A stretch of DNA of 64,000 bases, taken from NCBI GenBank assembly GCA_027596075.1, contig JADGJC010000033.1, forward strand, positions 151,477 through 215,476. Reading direction: 5' to 3'. Below are positions 45,802 to 58,981 of this stretch, piece by piece. The notes below the pieces were generated by a model. It saw only the letters and a list, made by a program, of their open reading frames with translations. It did not search any database and was not told where the DNA came from. The translations under genes and the position numbers were made by a program. The DNA is from Rhizophlyctis rosea. Its lineage: Eukaryota; Chytridiomycota; Chytridiomycetes; Rhizophlyctidales; Rhizophlyctidaceae. The stretch's first letter is position 1, and each line of letters starts with the position of its first letter.

Positions 45802-47216
45802 TTATCTACGTTTGTATATACATGGCTTCAACAACATCTCCCCGCTACCAGCGTCGTCCGCTTTGTCATTCGCCTTTTGACCATTCTTCCCTTTAGCTTT
45901 CTGGACCGTTTTGGGCCCAACCTTGGCTTTCGCACCAGACCCTTTCACGAAATTAAACAAAATGAACATCTTATTTGAGTCGTCCTGTACAAACAACGTA
46001 AGCTCCTGCTTTGAGAGTAAGACATGAACGCCAAATACCTTTTTCAGAAACTTGAATCCAACAGACTCCAGCACCTGAATGAAGCGATCCACGTTTGGAA
46101 AGCGACTTATTACTTCTGCTATTTTCAGTTTGCCTCTATTGGATGGGTATATATGTCAACTCATATGCACAGGCATAGGATGATTTTTGATGAATGGTAC
46201 TCACCCGGGCTTCAATATCCGGTGAGCTTCCTTCACAAAATCCATATAATTCGTCCCCATTAACGATAGACAGAAAATTGTGATATCAACACTAGAATCC
46301 TCCAAAGGCACCTGTACATATCCGTCAATATCACCATATGTGGCATCTCGCAAATGTCCAGGAAAACCCACATTGGCGATATCGCAAGCAACGATATGCT
46401 CATTTGGCGCCGCCAGGTCGAATGAATGGATTTGCATCCGATCATGTAATGTTTGTGCAATCTTCCCTTCACCGCAACCCATATCTGCCACAACAGTATC
46501 TGTGGGTTGATGTCGAAGGTAGTCGATGAAGATGTCGATAGGATTTGTGGGCCATGATTCGACCTGAGATCGGAACCCTTCATGATACTAGACAGCCGTC
46601 AACATCAACACTTTGTTATCCAGATGATAGATAACAAGTATGAACACCTACAATCTCGAACATCTCCGGCTGCTCAGAAAACAGTTTCACGGCCTCATTG
46701 CTTTGCTTTGTGTAAAGAAGCTCGTTGATCCATCGGAATTTCGAGCCAGCAAGTTTTTTGTGCATTTGTTGTTGCAGCGTGCTCATGGCGTTAGTCGCCT
46801 TTGCAGAAGGATTGGGTTTGACAGTTTTGGATGATGCTATGGGAGGTTGGACAGGTTGGTTTTTTGGTGGTTTGGGGTTTTGTAAGGGAGAGGGCGTAGG
46901 TGGTTGAGCGGGTTTTGCGGGAGGTTGAGGTTTTGGCTTGTTCAGGAGCTGACAATGATAGAACGTTGGACAATGCACCAACACCCCGCTAATTCAGAAA
47001 GAGTCGTACCTTTTTGAGTCGAGCCTTATCTATTCCGCCTGACTTCTTCTTTGGCGCTGCTGCAATTGAAGAAGTTGCCGGTGGACCAACCTTGTCGACG
47101 CTCTCCTGCTTCAGTTGTTTGACTGTCGGAGCAGCCACGTCGCCACTGTCTTTTGACTTCGCAGCAGCGTCTGACTCTGTCTTATTTCCGGCTGGCGCGT
47201 TTCGTTTGCGCTTCAT
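45802..47216 (-). CDS. RRP8: rRNA methyltransferase RRP8
   Basis: Five minus-strand exons (47010-47216, 46652-46948, 46205-46587, 46039-46135, 45802-45984) join to 1,167 nt, or 388 residues. The N-terminus is Lys/Arg-rich, followed by a Pro/Lys-rich linker, as expected of a nucleolar protein. The catalytic half starts with KLAGSKFRWINELLYT and EGFRSQVESWPTNPID. It contains the SAM motif VVADMGCGEGKIAQ, the acidic partner HSFDLAAPN, and SSVDITIFCLSLMGTNY, all RRP8 hallmarks. RRP8 makes N1-methyladenosine in 25S rRNA. The tail is Lys/Gly-rich. It is divergent from TRM44, with 247 nt between their starts. Confidence 0.95.
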
Positions 47217-47463
47217 TGTACGTACAAACAATGTGCGGTAAACGGAGGGAAGTTAAGAACGACAACAGACAAAATCTGGGAAAGGACGGGCCAAAAATAA
47301 CAGACCCTACCAGCCACCGTGGCGGCGCCATACGCGCAGCCGGAAGGCGCAGCTCTCCTCCCTCTTTCCTCCCTTCTAGATCTCAGTCTTCTCTTTTTCC
47401 TCACATCAATTCCGCAAAATGGTATTTTCTCATATGTGACGGGAGCAAGCAAATGCAAAACAG
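47217..47463. promoter_or_regulatory. Divergent promoter, RRP8 / TRM44
   Basis: The 247 nt shared upstream region of two RNA methyltransferase genes. A C/T-rich run lies near 47350-47410. A shared promoter would allow co-expression with ribosome biogenesis; this is inference. Confidence 0.5.
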
Positions 47464-49347
47464 ATGACTTGGAAAACTGTCGTCATTGCGCCTTGTGACT
47501 TCGACGCGCGATGTTTCTGGGAGGTCATGGTGTGTGACATATATGCTCACTTATCGGCGCTTGTGTCTCTGCAAGGAGATACTTAACGACAACTCAAATG
47601 CAGAGGCTGTGGACGGCCGAACCCGATATCATCGTACCTCCTATTTTGCGTGCAGAGATTATTGACGATTATGAGGATGAAAGCGCTGTCTCGCACAACA
47701 GTGATGAACTATGCTGTATCAGAATAGTGAGGCGTCGCATAATACCACGTCAAGCGCGTGACAGAATATTCGAGCAGGAAGTCCGCTATCTACAAAGTCA
47801 CTGTGGTACATTTCGATGTAGACTATCAAAGGGAAATCAATGCTGATCTGTTGCAACAGAATGCCGTGTAGAGCACGAAATGTTATGGCCCAATGGTATG
47901 AAGCCCTTACCCGAAAATCTGCCATACTTTGTCCCCAAGGTGAGGGGATCGAGCCAATTGGGAATGATTGGGGTGGCATCCTGACACAGGGTGTACTTGA
48001 AAGGTTCAAAAGCTTGCATATGTCTATCGAACTTCCCTTATCGAGGAGGGTCTTAATGCAACTCCAAGTGCCAGTGTTCATGATGAGCATGCAAATCAAG
48101 CAGATGGTGCATCCGTCGCAGTCGAGATAGTACCATTTGAGGAGGAGCACCCTGAAGCCGGGACACAGCGGATGGTGTGGACATCTTGATAAGCGATCAT
48201 ACCATCTCCACCGTCTTGATTCTTATGGACTGCCAGAAACATGTCGCATCCCGCCTGCTAGAACGGCTGATCAAGTTCGGGCGGGGAACAGCCCAAGGAT
48301 ACCAGAAGCGCGTGCATCATGACATCTTGGTGCCAAAGATAGCCTTTCAAGATCGATATCGAGATCTGAAAGCTAAATACGCCCATTGGGTGCAGAAGTG
48401 GACGGAAGATACAGACCCCTTGAAACATGTGTTTGAAGATGTGGCGATTGCGACGTGGGTGATCTTACTCTGGGAGGAGGAACGTAGCAGACTTCAATTA
48501 CAACGGTTGGTTATTGCGGTCTTCTGCCATAGATAAGGATGATGTCATCCTTACTTATCTTCTAACAGGAAGCAAACATTTGTTGACTTGGGGTGCGGAA
48601 ATGGATTCCTAGTCCACATCCTATCGGAAGAAGGCTATGAGGGATATGGAGTCGACATGGTTTCGCGAAAACTCTGGGGAGAGTTGGGACCTAAGACGAA
48701 ACTAAAAGGCAGGCATTCCACATCTAACCTCAACTTTTGAATCCAAGCACTCATGCTTGCTTCTAGTGGAGACACTGCAGCCGGCGGACATGTGCTTGCA
48801 TGATGCGGACTGGCTCATAGGCAATCACCCCGATGAACTTACCCTATGGATACCAATCATCAGCGCGCGATGCGGTCCAAATACAAGGTTGGGCTTACAT
48901 TGTGGTATTACGGAGCTGCAATACACTGACAAAATGCCCATCAGATGCGTCGTCATACCCTGCTGTGCACATCAACTATCTGGAGCCAAGTTCACAGCTT
49001 GCCAGCCTGGAAAGGGGAAATATGAATCGTTCTTGCTAGAGGTGGATGACTGCTTTAGAAGGTGCGGCTTTGAGCCTGAGCATGAGCATCTACGGATTCC
49101 AAGTACAAAGAACCTTGCTATTGTTGGCCGGAAGAAAATAGAGGGATGGAATTCGGACGAAGTGCGGGAGGAGGTAGATAAATTAGCTGAGGTAGGGCGG
49201 GCGGCATTTGTTGCTAGGGTTTCGGATAGGGATAAGACAGCATTGAGGAAGAAGAAAGATGGTGTTGCAGTAGAGGTGGGAGTTAGTACAGGGGAGCATG
49301 AGTGGTTTGAGTGCGGTAGTGTACTGGAAATAGCCAATTATTTCTGA
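47464..49347 (+). CDS. TRM44: tRNA (uracil-O(2')-)-methyltransferase TRM44
   Basis: The start is at 47464 ([18 protein letters not shown]), then exons from 47604, from about 47861, from about 48070-48174, from about 48177-48509, 48571-48708 and 48767-49347. TRM44 makes 2'-O-methyluridine at position 44 of tRNA-Ser. Family blocks: [51 protein letters not shown] (SAM-binding), [24 protein letters not shown] and [12 protein letters not shown]. The last intron has a GC donor. Splice choices between about 47820 and 48180 are not resolved, but the flanking blocks are all TRM44. Confidence 0.9.
48709..48766 (+). other. GC-AG intron in TRM44
   Basis: A 58-nt intron with donor AAAAG|GCAGGC and acceptor CTTCTAG. 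No GT occurs at a usable phase between the SAM-motif exon and the last exon. Splicing at GC gives [14 protein letters not shown] with the correct frame. Confidence 0.75.
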
Positions 49348-52066
49348 CGCAGTGCAATCTCCACGTATCCCTTGATGCGGGGAGAAAGCTATCATTACCG
49401 ATCCGTTGATGAGGTGGAATGCGTGTTTGGAGACATCGCCGTTTAATCACTGATTTACTTTGACATGCTAAAACTGCTCCGTTCAGCGTCTGGCAGTCAA
49501 AACTGACACCTGTGCACCTGATTTGTGAATCGTCGTTCAATTTTATGTTGAGGGGTCCGACCAGTGTGTATTCCAGCCAGTCAGTAGGATGGTCACTTGG
49601 CGCGGTGAAAGTCCAGAGAAGCAACATTCCTATAAAGAAACGGGCCATATATCAAAAGAGACGAATGCACGAACCTTCGATCAACTGTAACAACCCCACG
49701 ATGCCGGAATATAAAGTTGGTAACGTAGCGGATGTTACCGGCTTTCACGGTTACCCCGAGGGCAGCGACGGATTACACGTCATGTGTATTTTGATGGCTA
49801 AATGGAGAATGAGATTCTAATTGACGGCGTACCTATAGAGTTTCCCAAAACTCCTTCCACACTCTCAGCCGCCCCAGGTCCTTTTTGTTGCTACCCACAA
49901 ACTAGCGAAGACTAATTACTAGTAATTAACGGCTTACCTTGACTTCTGAGAGGATGGTGAGATCTTCAATCTCATCGGACAACGAAAATATTCAAGAATC
50001 CACACACCTCAAGCTGATCATCACCCCATAATGCCATTGGCGTCCCACCAAATCGAGGATCAGCTTAATATCCCCAGATTGAAGTGTGATCCGATTTCAT
50101 TCAAGGGTTGGGAATCATGTCATATGTGAATCGGAAGGTTCGTTGAGGAGCGCCCGCAGCTACGTGGGGCAAAGTGCTTAACGTTGTGGAGGTGAGAGGC
50201 AGAGGTATAATGAACATACATCGGGTTCGTTATTGTTGCTACGGTTGGCTTGATGTTGGGTTGTCGACTCTCCTGGCCGGAGCCGTAGGCGTGGCTGCAC
50301 TGTGTGCCTTGAAACTTGAAACTGAGTGTAGTGTCAGAAGTGCAGCTGTGGATACTTGGCGTAAAGGTATCATACCTAATCAAACGACCCGAACATCCCA
50401 CATCCACCTCGGGGAGCACCCGCTGGTACCATCACTTGCTTACTTGTTGTTGCCCATCGTTGGACCTCGTCGAAGCATGTGAAAGGAAGAAGGGCTTGGT
50501 CAGTAGAAGTTCATGGTGGGCGGGTCCAATCATCCCGTGAAGGTGGAGAGTGCCTTCTCTCAATTACGGAGGGTCCCCAGAGCACCAGCAAGGTCAGCCA
50601 CAGGTCAGCAAGATCGCTCAGGACGTGTCTTCACTCCCAGGCAGGAGTGGGTCTTGTTGAACGCTCAGATACAAGGCGGCCCAGCATGTTCTCCACCCAG
50701 TGACAAGAAACGAACTTGACAAGCGATAACATACCTTTTCGTGGGAAACTGAGCAGTCGACTGCCCAGTTTCCCTGGATGGATGGATGGTGATGGTGATG
50801 GATTGGAATGGTCGTCGATGGCCAGGCAGGAGGAGCGCGACGGTTGATGAAGGCGAAGGGGAGTAGCAGGTGAAGGGATCGATACCATAAAATCATAGAC
50901 TTGGTATTGTTTACTATGATAGTTGTTCGAATCCTAGTGAGAAAAGGATCTGCCGAAGCAGTCAGCTTGTTCCAATAAAGGACCACCACACCTATGCCCA
51001 CTCCCATCCCTTCAATGGTATGCCTCAAAAAACGGCGGCGTGGACCATGCGACACCGTCCACGACCCCGCGGGAAGGAGGGCGAACCCCCAGCCTGCAAC
51101 ATTGCTTCATGCGGGCCCCCAGCCAACCCCACAACCCCATGAGGTGGAGAGCGAACCCCCAACAACCCATGAGGCGGACATTGACCAGACTTTTCGGACC
51201 ATGGTCCCCCACGAAAGGTACGAAGTGGAGAAGTGTGTGCTGAAACGTATGTTAGAAACATACCTTGTGAGAATGAGCTTCTGTGAGTGCTTTGAAGTGC
51301 GAGGAGGGAGCGAGGGGTGATGGATGGATGGAGGTGAAGGAGGATAGAGACCGGGAATGAGAATTGAGAAGACACATGATGCAGTCGAGGTCGGTCATCC
51401 ACATGTGAGCACATGACGATGCAGAAGAGGCAGGGAGAAGAAAACATCCGCAGTGTATACAAGACGGATGCATCCATCCGCATATGTGAGTGGTGTGCAC
51501 TCCCATTTGCGGATGGACCGCGGGGATGGTGAGAATGGGATTACCGGAAATGTGCAGAAAATGGGGGTGAAGAGGAGCAAAGAGACAACATGCTTCTTTG
51601 AGTTGATTCTGGGGTCCACCAATCGGGGCTTGTATGGGTCCTCACTGCGCCTTTTGGGACCCAATGTTCAGCTGGTCGGACATAGCCGCCCTCACCTGCC
51701 CCAGTTCTTTCTGACTTCACCGACTTCCGTCATGCTCCCCAGGATAATGACGATTAGCAAATTGTGTAGTAGAGCAACAGTAGTTGGATCATCCCTGAAG
51801 AGCTGATCAATCATGGTAACTACAATTAGTAATGCGGCCGAACGCAATAACAGCATGAATTTCTGTCCGAGCTGAGAAGATAAGGATGATTTAATAGATC
51901 AGCTCACCCACTCGTGTAACGGGATTTCAAGGATTCTACCTAGCTGGAGCTATCGGGTCCAACCAAAAACCACTGAACTGATACCATTGTCAAGTCAAGT
52001 AAACTAGGATCCAATTGGAATTGGTATTGCGAACTACTCATTGAAAACAGCATCTATCGCGGAAAT
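49348..52066. other. Long intergenic gap without recognised genes
   Basis: A 2.7 kb region, the longest gene-poor stretch here. Frames exist on both strands, but none has a domain, a good intron pattern or the coding composition switch. It contains short GATG-type runs near 50780 and a short tandem repeat at 51060-51190. It may hold regulatory or non-coding RNA sequence; nothing specific is supported. Confidence 0.45.
51060..51190 (+). repeat. Short imperfect tandem repeat
   Basis: Three degenerate units of about 30-35 nt containing GCGAACCCCCA and CCCATGAGG blocks follow each other at about 51065, 51130 and 51165. Confidence 0.6.
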
Positions 52067-53403
52067 CTAATACGGAACCAAACTAGTCACCGGCTTCCCA
52101 ACACCACCAACAAAACTCTCAAAATCTATCTTCCCCGTTTTGTGGTTCACCGTCGCGATCTCTATCCCGCTTGTCGTCCCATTCTGTGATCCAATGATCA
52201 TATGCCCTTTCCCCACAAATGCAAAGTGTCGCGGCAACTTGGCTTGCTGGCACCTATATACACTCTTGACTGCTATGTCCAGACCATCTTTGCTAACACT
52301 AAAGGATGTGATGGTATCCTGTCCGCGCTGGGACGCATATAGGAACTTGTTGTTGGGGGAAAGGATAATCTCGGCGGCATTGTTCGGGTTGGATGTGGGC
52401 GCGTTGGGGATCAGTACGGAAAGTACCGTGACTGCAGGAGAAAGGTCCCCTGTGGCTTTGTTGACCTTGTGGACAGAGACTTCATTCGACAGTTCATACA
52501 GAACGTAAGCAACATCGAGACGAGGGTGGAAGGTCATGTGGCGTGGACCGGTGCCGTTAGCGTGAACGTGGAATGCGGGTAGGTCGGTCAGTTTACCGGT
52601 TTTGATGTCGAATGATGTGCGGCGGATCAAGTCGGAACCAAGGTCGGGTGCGTATCCGGTGTACTTTCCGGAGGGGAGGCGGTGGAAGAGGAACTGGTGC
52701 GGATGGGCGGACCATTGTCGCCATGGGACGGGACCTGAACCATTGTATTGGTTGAGGGAGACAATGGACCCTAGCCTCCCATCAATGGGATTAATAGTTG
52801 CCATGGCAGTGGATCCAGTATCGTAGTTAGAGGCGGCGATATATAAACCCGAGGGGTGAATGTCTAGATGTGTGGGACTCGCACCGAGGGAGTCGACTTT
52901 GTTGAGGAAGGTTAGGTCTCCAGTTGCCTTGTTGAGCCTGAAGGCTGACAGGGTTCCATTCGAAAGTTCGTTTGTGGAATATACCACCGGAAGGCGTGGG
53001 TGTACAGATACCCAGGAAGCCATTACGGACGATACGTTGGAAGTATGAACCAAGCTCAGCTTGGATCCGGGGCACCGTGTATAAGTATGCACGCTGGGAA
53101 AGGTCATTGGTTGTCAATATGCATCGAAGATCGACACATCTGCGCAGTGTGTACTCACTATTGCCCATTTGTTCCGACGAATACGTATTTGATGTCAGCG
53201 GCTTGTGGTCTGTGGTGGAGTCGATACATTTGGGCATCAGTCATCGGGTCACACATTCTGAAGTGAAAGAAAGTCACCACATACCCTCGGATATCAGTCT
53301 CAGTTAGTCCATGACAGCGGGAGAAAGACGAAGGGATTCCGATAGCTCCTCCCTTCCCTGTTCCCACAAGGGCCGCAAGGCCCAAAAGCACGGAAAGTTT
53401 CAT
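52067..53403 (-). CDS. Secreted lactonase-family beta-propeller protein
   Basis: Three minus-strand exons (53285-53403, 53159-53209, 52067-53093) join to 1,197 nt, or 398 residues. A signal peptide occupies about residues 1-20 (MKLSVLLGLAALVGTGKGGA). The rest shows repeated blades of a seven-bladed lactonase fold: KYVFVGTNGQYVHTYT, SWVSVHPRLPVVYSTNEL, SPTHLDIHPSGLYIAASNYD, GPRHMTFHPRLDVAYVLYEL, SPNNKFLYASQRGQDTI and LPRHFAFVGKGHMIIGSQN. The family includes 6-phosphogluconolactonase and muconate-lactonising enzymes. The signal peptide argues against a role in the cytosolic pentose-phosphate pathway; extracellular lactone hydrolysis is inferred. Confidence 0.92.
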
Positions 53404-55296
53404 GGTGATGCCCAGCTTCTTATGCAACGCAACATCCAAAAAATCTCCAACTTGCTGGCCGCCATTTATGAGAAATTCCATTCCATTCCCGGCTCCACCG
53501 TCCAGACTCCAGCCTTCATCCCTTCATTGCGGAATTCCTTGAGAAGATTCAGAAGGCTTTCCAAATATGCAGTGTAACCCTCGTGTGAAGGGTACCCGCG
53601 GTATCCCTTCAGTCGCCGTTACCAAATTGCTCAGCTTAGACAAGGACTTGCACCGATTCGGACTCTCCGAATTTTTGCGTCACCAACTTGACGGAACACA
53701 AGGGTGCCGCGCACTCCGCCCAAAGGAAACCCACAAGTTCCAGACTTCATAATCCAGAGTCCAGACCTTTGAGACCGACGACTTGCCCAACTGCCACTTA
53801 TCGAAAAAGGAAGAACAGCGACGGTTTCCTCCGTTTCTCAATCGAAGACATTGCGCATGAATCTACCACGGTCAGCAACTCCATATCTCTATATTCTGCC
53901 ACGGTCGAGCATTCAGCACAAACCACGGGGAGAGAATGTGACGATACGAGAAGAAGGGAAATCGTCGCGCCGGATAGACTAAGCCTCGGGCCGTTCAAAC
54001 TTGGAGTATCAAGTTTCGACCGATTATACTCACCGTCTTCAATTGCGACATGATCATACAATCAACGAGAATAGTAAGGAACGGTCACAGAGTTGGCAAG
54101 AGATTCCGGAGGAGCAACAGACGATCTATTTCTACTCCGATTTGGATGAAATTATGACGCGCGAGGAATATGTGATCTCGTTCTGCCATGGTTTTGCTGG
54201 CAACCGTTCGATCGCGTACATTGTGGACGCCATTTCTTGCCACGAAAGGTTTCGGAAGAACAATTTGATCAACCAATTGACGCTCCATACTCAATGTTGC
54301 TCAGGTGAAATAGCAAATGTATGCAAGGGTAGAAAGTGTAGAAAAAGTTAGAAAAGTATTTCAAGTTGCTCGACTATTCTCTTATTTGAAGATTAGGGTA
54401 TCAGTGCCAACTGTGCCACCGTGATTTCATTTCGATCCCGTAGCTGATGGCCGTTGATGGGTCACAGTGCCAGGGTAATTTGAATGAATTTCATTTGGGC
54501 CCTGCATACCAGTGAATGGGCCCTGTATAGCACTGTACCTAGATAGATGGTCCCCAGTCCCCCTGCACCGGATTGGGCCTCGTGACGCGTGTCACGCACC
54601 ACGCCACGCACCATCGCACTCTGGGGCCCCTGCGCCTTGGTATCAGCTTCTGCCCTTTCCACTTTCCCACCATCCACCCCTGCCTGCATGATTGCAAAGT
54701 CTCTTTGTTACCCACCCTATATGCACCTACCAGGAAATAGCTAGCTCGACAAACTCAAGACAACAGACACTTTCCCACGGTTCCACCATATGCTCGTTGC
54801 TTCTGCGCATAGCTATCAACTTTCTCACGCTCTTGTCCGTAATCCTCATCTGGTTTCCCGCGCCATTTTCCGCCACTTTCACAAGCATAGAGATCCCCAA
54901 TAACCGCTCCTCCTGCGCCGCGTGCTTTGCTTCTTGAAGACATATCCCACTCTCACCACTTACTTTCGTGCAAACCCTGTAACATCTCTTGTCTCGACGT
55001 GTCGCACTTTGCTTGTCCTAAAAACCACGCTCTCCGATACCATCTCCAAGTTCGGCTTCAGCAACAGCAACTCCGCTTCAAATCACTCGTATCCATACTT
55101 GACAAACAACACAGCTCCTTTCGCTTTGAGAACACTTACTATTGTACGCTTCCGGGACCTCTTCTACATCTAGCCGGTCGAGCCGGCCACTTGGCCAAAT
55201 GTTCGCAAGCGCTGCCGGCGTCCGGGCCGAGCCGAAGTCTTTGAGGTACTGACTGCTGAATTGTTAATAAAGTCCTTTGGTTGTAGCACTGATTGA
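53404..55296. other. Intergenic, no gene seen
   Basis: A 1.9 kb gap between divergent genes. A plus-strand frame at 54001-54351 has ordinary amino-acid content but no recognisable domain. Its sense strand lacks the compositional switch, so I leave it out. Promoters of the lactonase gene and of BCAS3 should lie at the two ends. Confidence 0.45.
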
Positions 55297-58200
55297 ATGC
55301 TCTTCAGGCCACCGTCCACGCTCGCCAACCTCAGCTCCTTCTTTGGGACTGTATCCTCCTATGTTGCGCAAAACCTCCCAGAGAAGTTCGGAGGATCAAC
55401 CGCAACCCCGGATGGAATTGGGTCGCATGGCGAACCGGACCCCGTTGAGCGCATCTTGTCTGCGCGCTTCGCATGGGTAGATTGGGGCTGTGGTAAATCA
55501 GCTAATGATCATGGACGCGGATGCGAATGCAATCGCAAGAACAGGTAGGGTGTGCTGCGGAAATGGCGATCATACAATTTCTTGATCATCATCGTCTCCA
55601 GGTTGCATCTACTTCTCGGTTATCAAAGTGGCTTTCAAGTATGGAATCTGACTGAAACTGACAACATTCGAGAAGTGGCTTCCATTCGGCATGGGATGGG
55701 ACCAGTCTCGTGGATAGAGGTGTGTTGCCTACTAGGCTGCTACATAGCAACATTGCGATGGGATATAACTTTTAACCTATTATTTACAGGCAGTGACAAC
55801 CCCGCGCATCACAAAAGATCAGTCGATTTCAGATTCATACGAAATCTCTCGACCTTTATTGGCATACATGTAAGCAACATGGCATTTGCGTCGAATGTTT
55901 TTTGGGGCTCTTGCCTTGTGCCATTTGCTTCGATGCGTTTAAGGGAGGCTTTCATGATTCATGCCACAGTTGTTTACATATACCTCAGAACAGAGATGCC
56001 CAGCCCGTCTCAGCAAAATGAACGACAGATTGTGGAATTTTACTCTTTACGACAAACGAAAGTCGTACATTCGCTGGACTTTGGCCACGATCAGGTTTGG
56101 GGAATAAAATGTACTGAACGCGTCTTTGTGGTGGTGAGTCTCGAACGTCTCCTAGCAATACTCAAACAAGCCCTCACATGTGCGGATGAAACAGGCCCTC
56201 AAATCCGGAACAATAAGAGTATATGGTTCCCATAACCTGCAGCCGATTCTGATCCTGAACGATCTAACACCATGCACCGCCATGGACCGGTCAACTGCTC
56301 CGGTGGACGTGGGTTCTCGCTACATCACGTATGCGACAACGACACTCTTGCCAATCAGAAGACGAAAGAGTTCGTCGTCAAATGAGAACGTCCCCAGGTC
56401 AGATGGAGATACCGATGAGGAAGAACATGGGCGGCTGAATGCTCGTAAGGTGGCTGGGAAAGTTGCTAAAGAGTTGGTAGTGGGAGCCAAGGTCATTGGC
56501 GGTTACGCGTACCAGGCGTTGAGCACGTATGTCGCTCCACAAACATCACCGACATCATCTCCGAGCACACCGCAAAATCTTCATACTGCTGAACATGATT
56601 CACCTCCCTCAACGGCTCCTGGCGATCGCTCCCGTGCAGATAAGAAGGTTGATATACCGGAAGGTCTTGTAAGTTTTTCGAATGAGGCAGGAGATGCGTA
56701 TTGGCGAGGGCTAAGCATGCATCATTCAGGTAATCGTCCGCGACCTGCCTGAATCGATCCTCGAAACGTCATCTCCACTCACTTCCGCCACCGTGATTTG
56801 TCATTGGAAGCCGCATACAAACCCCATATCCTTCATATCCTTTAATCCTAATCAGACTTTACTCGTCACCGCCTCCACCCAGGGCGGAACCTTCTATGTG
56901 TGGCAGATGCCCGGTCGGTCTCGCATTTCTATTCCAAAATCCGCCCGGTGCTTGTACAAACTGGAACGCGGATATACGTCCGTCAATGTGGAAGATGTCG
57001 CGTTCAGTTTGGATTCTCGATGGATTGCAGTTAGTACAGCACATGGCACCACACACATATATAGGATCAATCCTGCCGGGCCGAAGCGGGGCAACGCCAG
57101 TGTGGAACGCCTCAACGTCATCAACGGTCTGGCGGATGCGAAGGGCAAAACCGGGAGTTTGGGAGTGGATGTGCCGGAAGATGTTGGGGGGAGAGGGGTG
57201 GTATCGTTATGGCCACAGACGCGCGTGAAGCAACATATACCACTGGAGAGAAGACAGAGTGCCGGTACGGACGGAGACAATATGGGAAGTTTCAGCGCAG
57301 CGAGGAGAAGTAGTGGAATGGATCTTACGGGTGATGGGAGAATGGGAGACAGGAATAGCATGTCGAGCAAGAGTGCTGTTCCGCCTCAACCGAGAGCAAA
57401 GCTAGTTTCGGTATTCCTGCGGAAGAAATCTACAGTGCACGACTTTCCCGGCTCGCCGGCCAGGTCCAAGGGAACAGATAGACGGACCAATAGTCGGGGT
57501 ACCGGTACATCTCCGGCTGGGATATCTCCTAGTTCTGGTAGTTTAGCGTCATCCATGGATCAAGTTTCTCGGGTGCATCGACAGCAAGTACTTACCTTCC
57601 ATCCGCTCGGAACGCTTACGTTGCATAATGTGGATGTTGCGGTGGAGAATCGACCGCAGCCACAGCCTTCAGCAAGTCATAGGAGGAGTAGCGTTTCTTC
57701 TAGCCCGCTAGATTCTTTGTCTCCGACGGGATTGTTGGGGCAAGCGTTGAAGATGACCAGCACTTCGGGACGGACGATTAAGGTCACGTCGAATGATGTG
57801 ATGGAATGGACGTTGGTGAGGGAGAGCGAGTGGCCGGAAGTCAAGACCGGAACACAGGTAGGAGGAACTTCTGCCGTCTGCTGGTGTTCAATTCCATCTT
57901 GTACTCTCATTTAATATACTGCCACGTCTAGAACTATCGGTCAGATTCAACACACCATGCCGCAAATCACCCAACATCCTCATCCGCCTCATCACTTTGG
58001 CCATCTAAAATCGAGATAGTAACGTACGACGTCGCCGCATTTGGTCAACCGATCTGGATGGGACCACAATGCGTCTTCCAAACGTTTGTACATTCTGGTT
58101 CCGCATCAGATTCGGGGAGTGGCAGCGAGGATAGGTTAGATGCGCGGCCTTCGCCTCTCCGTCCTATACGGGCTGGGCCTTGGGAGGATCCGGCAGGGTT

Positions 58201-58981
58201 ACCCATAGGGACTTCGGCTCCGGCGGAGGCTGATTTGAGTGATTTGCCGGAGGCGGTGAAGATTAGCATTAAGAGAGAAGCCGTGAAGCCCTATGGGTAA
58301 GAATGCCTGATGAGAAAGGAGTTATGATATCTGAAGTGGAGCCATTGACCCTTTTCATGAACATATAGTGATGAAGGGGTGCCATCTCGCGACATATTCC
58401 CTGATGTCACAGATCGAGATCATCACGATGTGGAGGAGGGAATATCTACGGCGATGGACTCTCACCTGGATACCCGCACATCCTCGCCAGCTGTACCCAT
58501 ACGAGATACGACGAATAAGGATTACATCACAGGTACTGTCAATGCTTCAGGTTTTGGAAATTGGACACTTATCCATGCGGGCATGACACTGAGTGAATGA
58601 TCTCCAGACGACTTATCCTTCGACGACGCCTACCACATCTCCATAAGCATCACATCTTCCGCCCCCCCACCGCAAACGTTCGTCTCGCCATCATACCCCA
58701 ACATCCTCCGGCGTACCACGTCCGGCATCTCGTCCGCCGGAAGTGCATCATCTTGGCCAGCGATACCAAGTCCAGGTGGCGCGAACGCACGAGCAGGGGA
58801 GGAGGATTTGTTGGGTTTATTTGATGAGCTGGAGATTGGGGAGGATGTTGCTAAGGGTGAGGAGGGGGCCAAGGTGCTTGGCAGTCCGGTTAGTCCTGGC
58901 ATCGTTGAGGACGGACAAGGAGATGATGAAGGGATGGATAGCGTTATGCTTGACAGGAATGGGGAGGAGGAGATGTTTTGA
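55297..58981 (+). CDS. BCAS3: BCAS3-like WD40 protein
   Basis: Nine exons: 55297-55544, 55602-55719, 55790-55869, 55989-56133, 56171-56668, 56730-57857, 57932-58296, 58369-58532 and 58608-58981. They give 3,120 nt, or 1,039 residues. The propeller is PROPPIN-like: LLLGYQSGFQVWNLTETDN, KVVHSLDFGHDQVWGIKCTE, PISFISFNPNQTLLVTAS, CLYKLERGYTSVNVEDVAFS and SRWIAVSTAHGTTHIYRINP. The BCAS3 domain is marked by IEIVTYDVAAFGQPIWMGPQ. The C-terminal 150 residues are Ser/Pro-rich then acidic. Animal BCAS3 associates with phagophores and has links to cytoskeleton and cell migration. There is no FRRG motif, so it is not a second Atg18. Confidence 0.92.

Noticed and set aside
50930..50945. GTTCGAATCC box resembling the B box of a tRNA gene
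   Set aside because: Flanking bases do not form the T stem and no A box or acceptor stem is present upstream.
54001..54351. Plus-strand frame of 116 residues
   Set aside because: No domain, no splice context and no compositional switch; retained only as part of the intergenic description.
55297..57100. BCAS3 gene as a second Atg18
   Set aside because: The propeller is PROPPIN-like but lacks FRRG, and the IWMGPQ block belongs to the BCAS3 domain.
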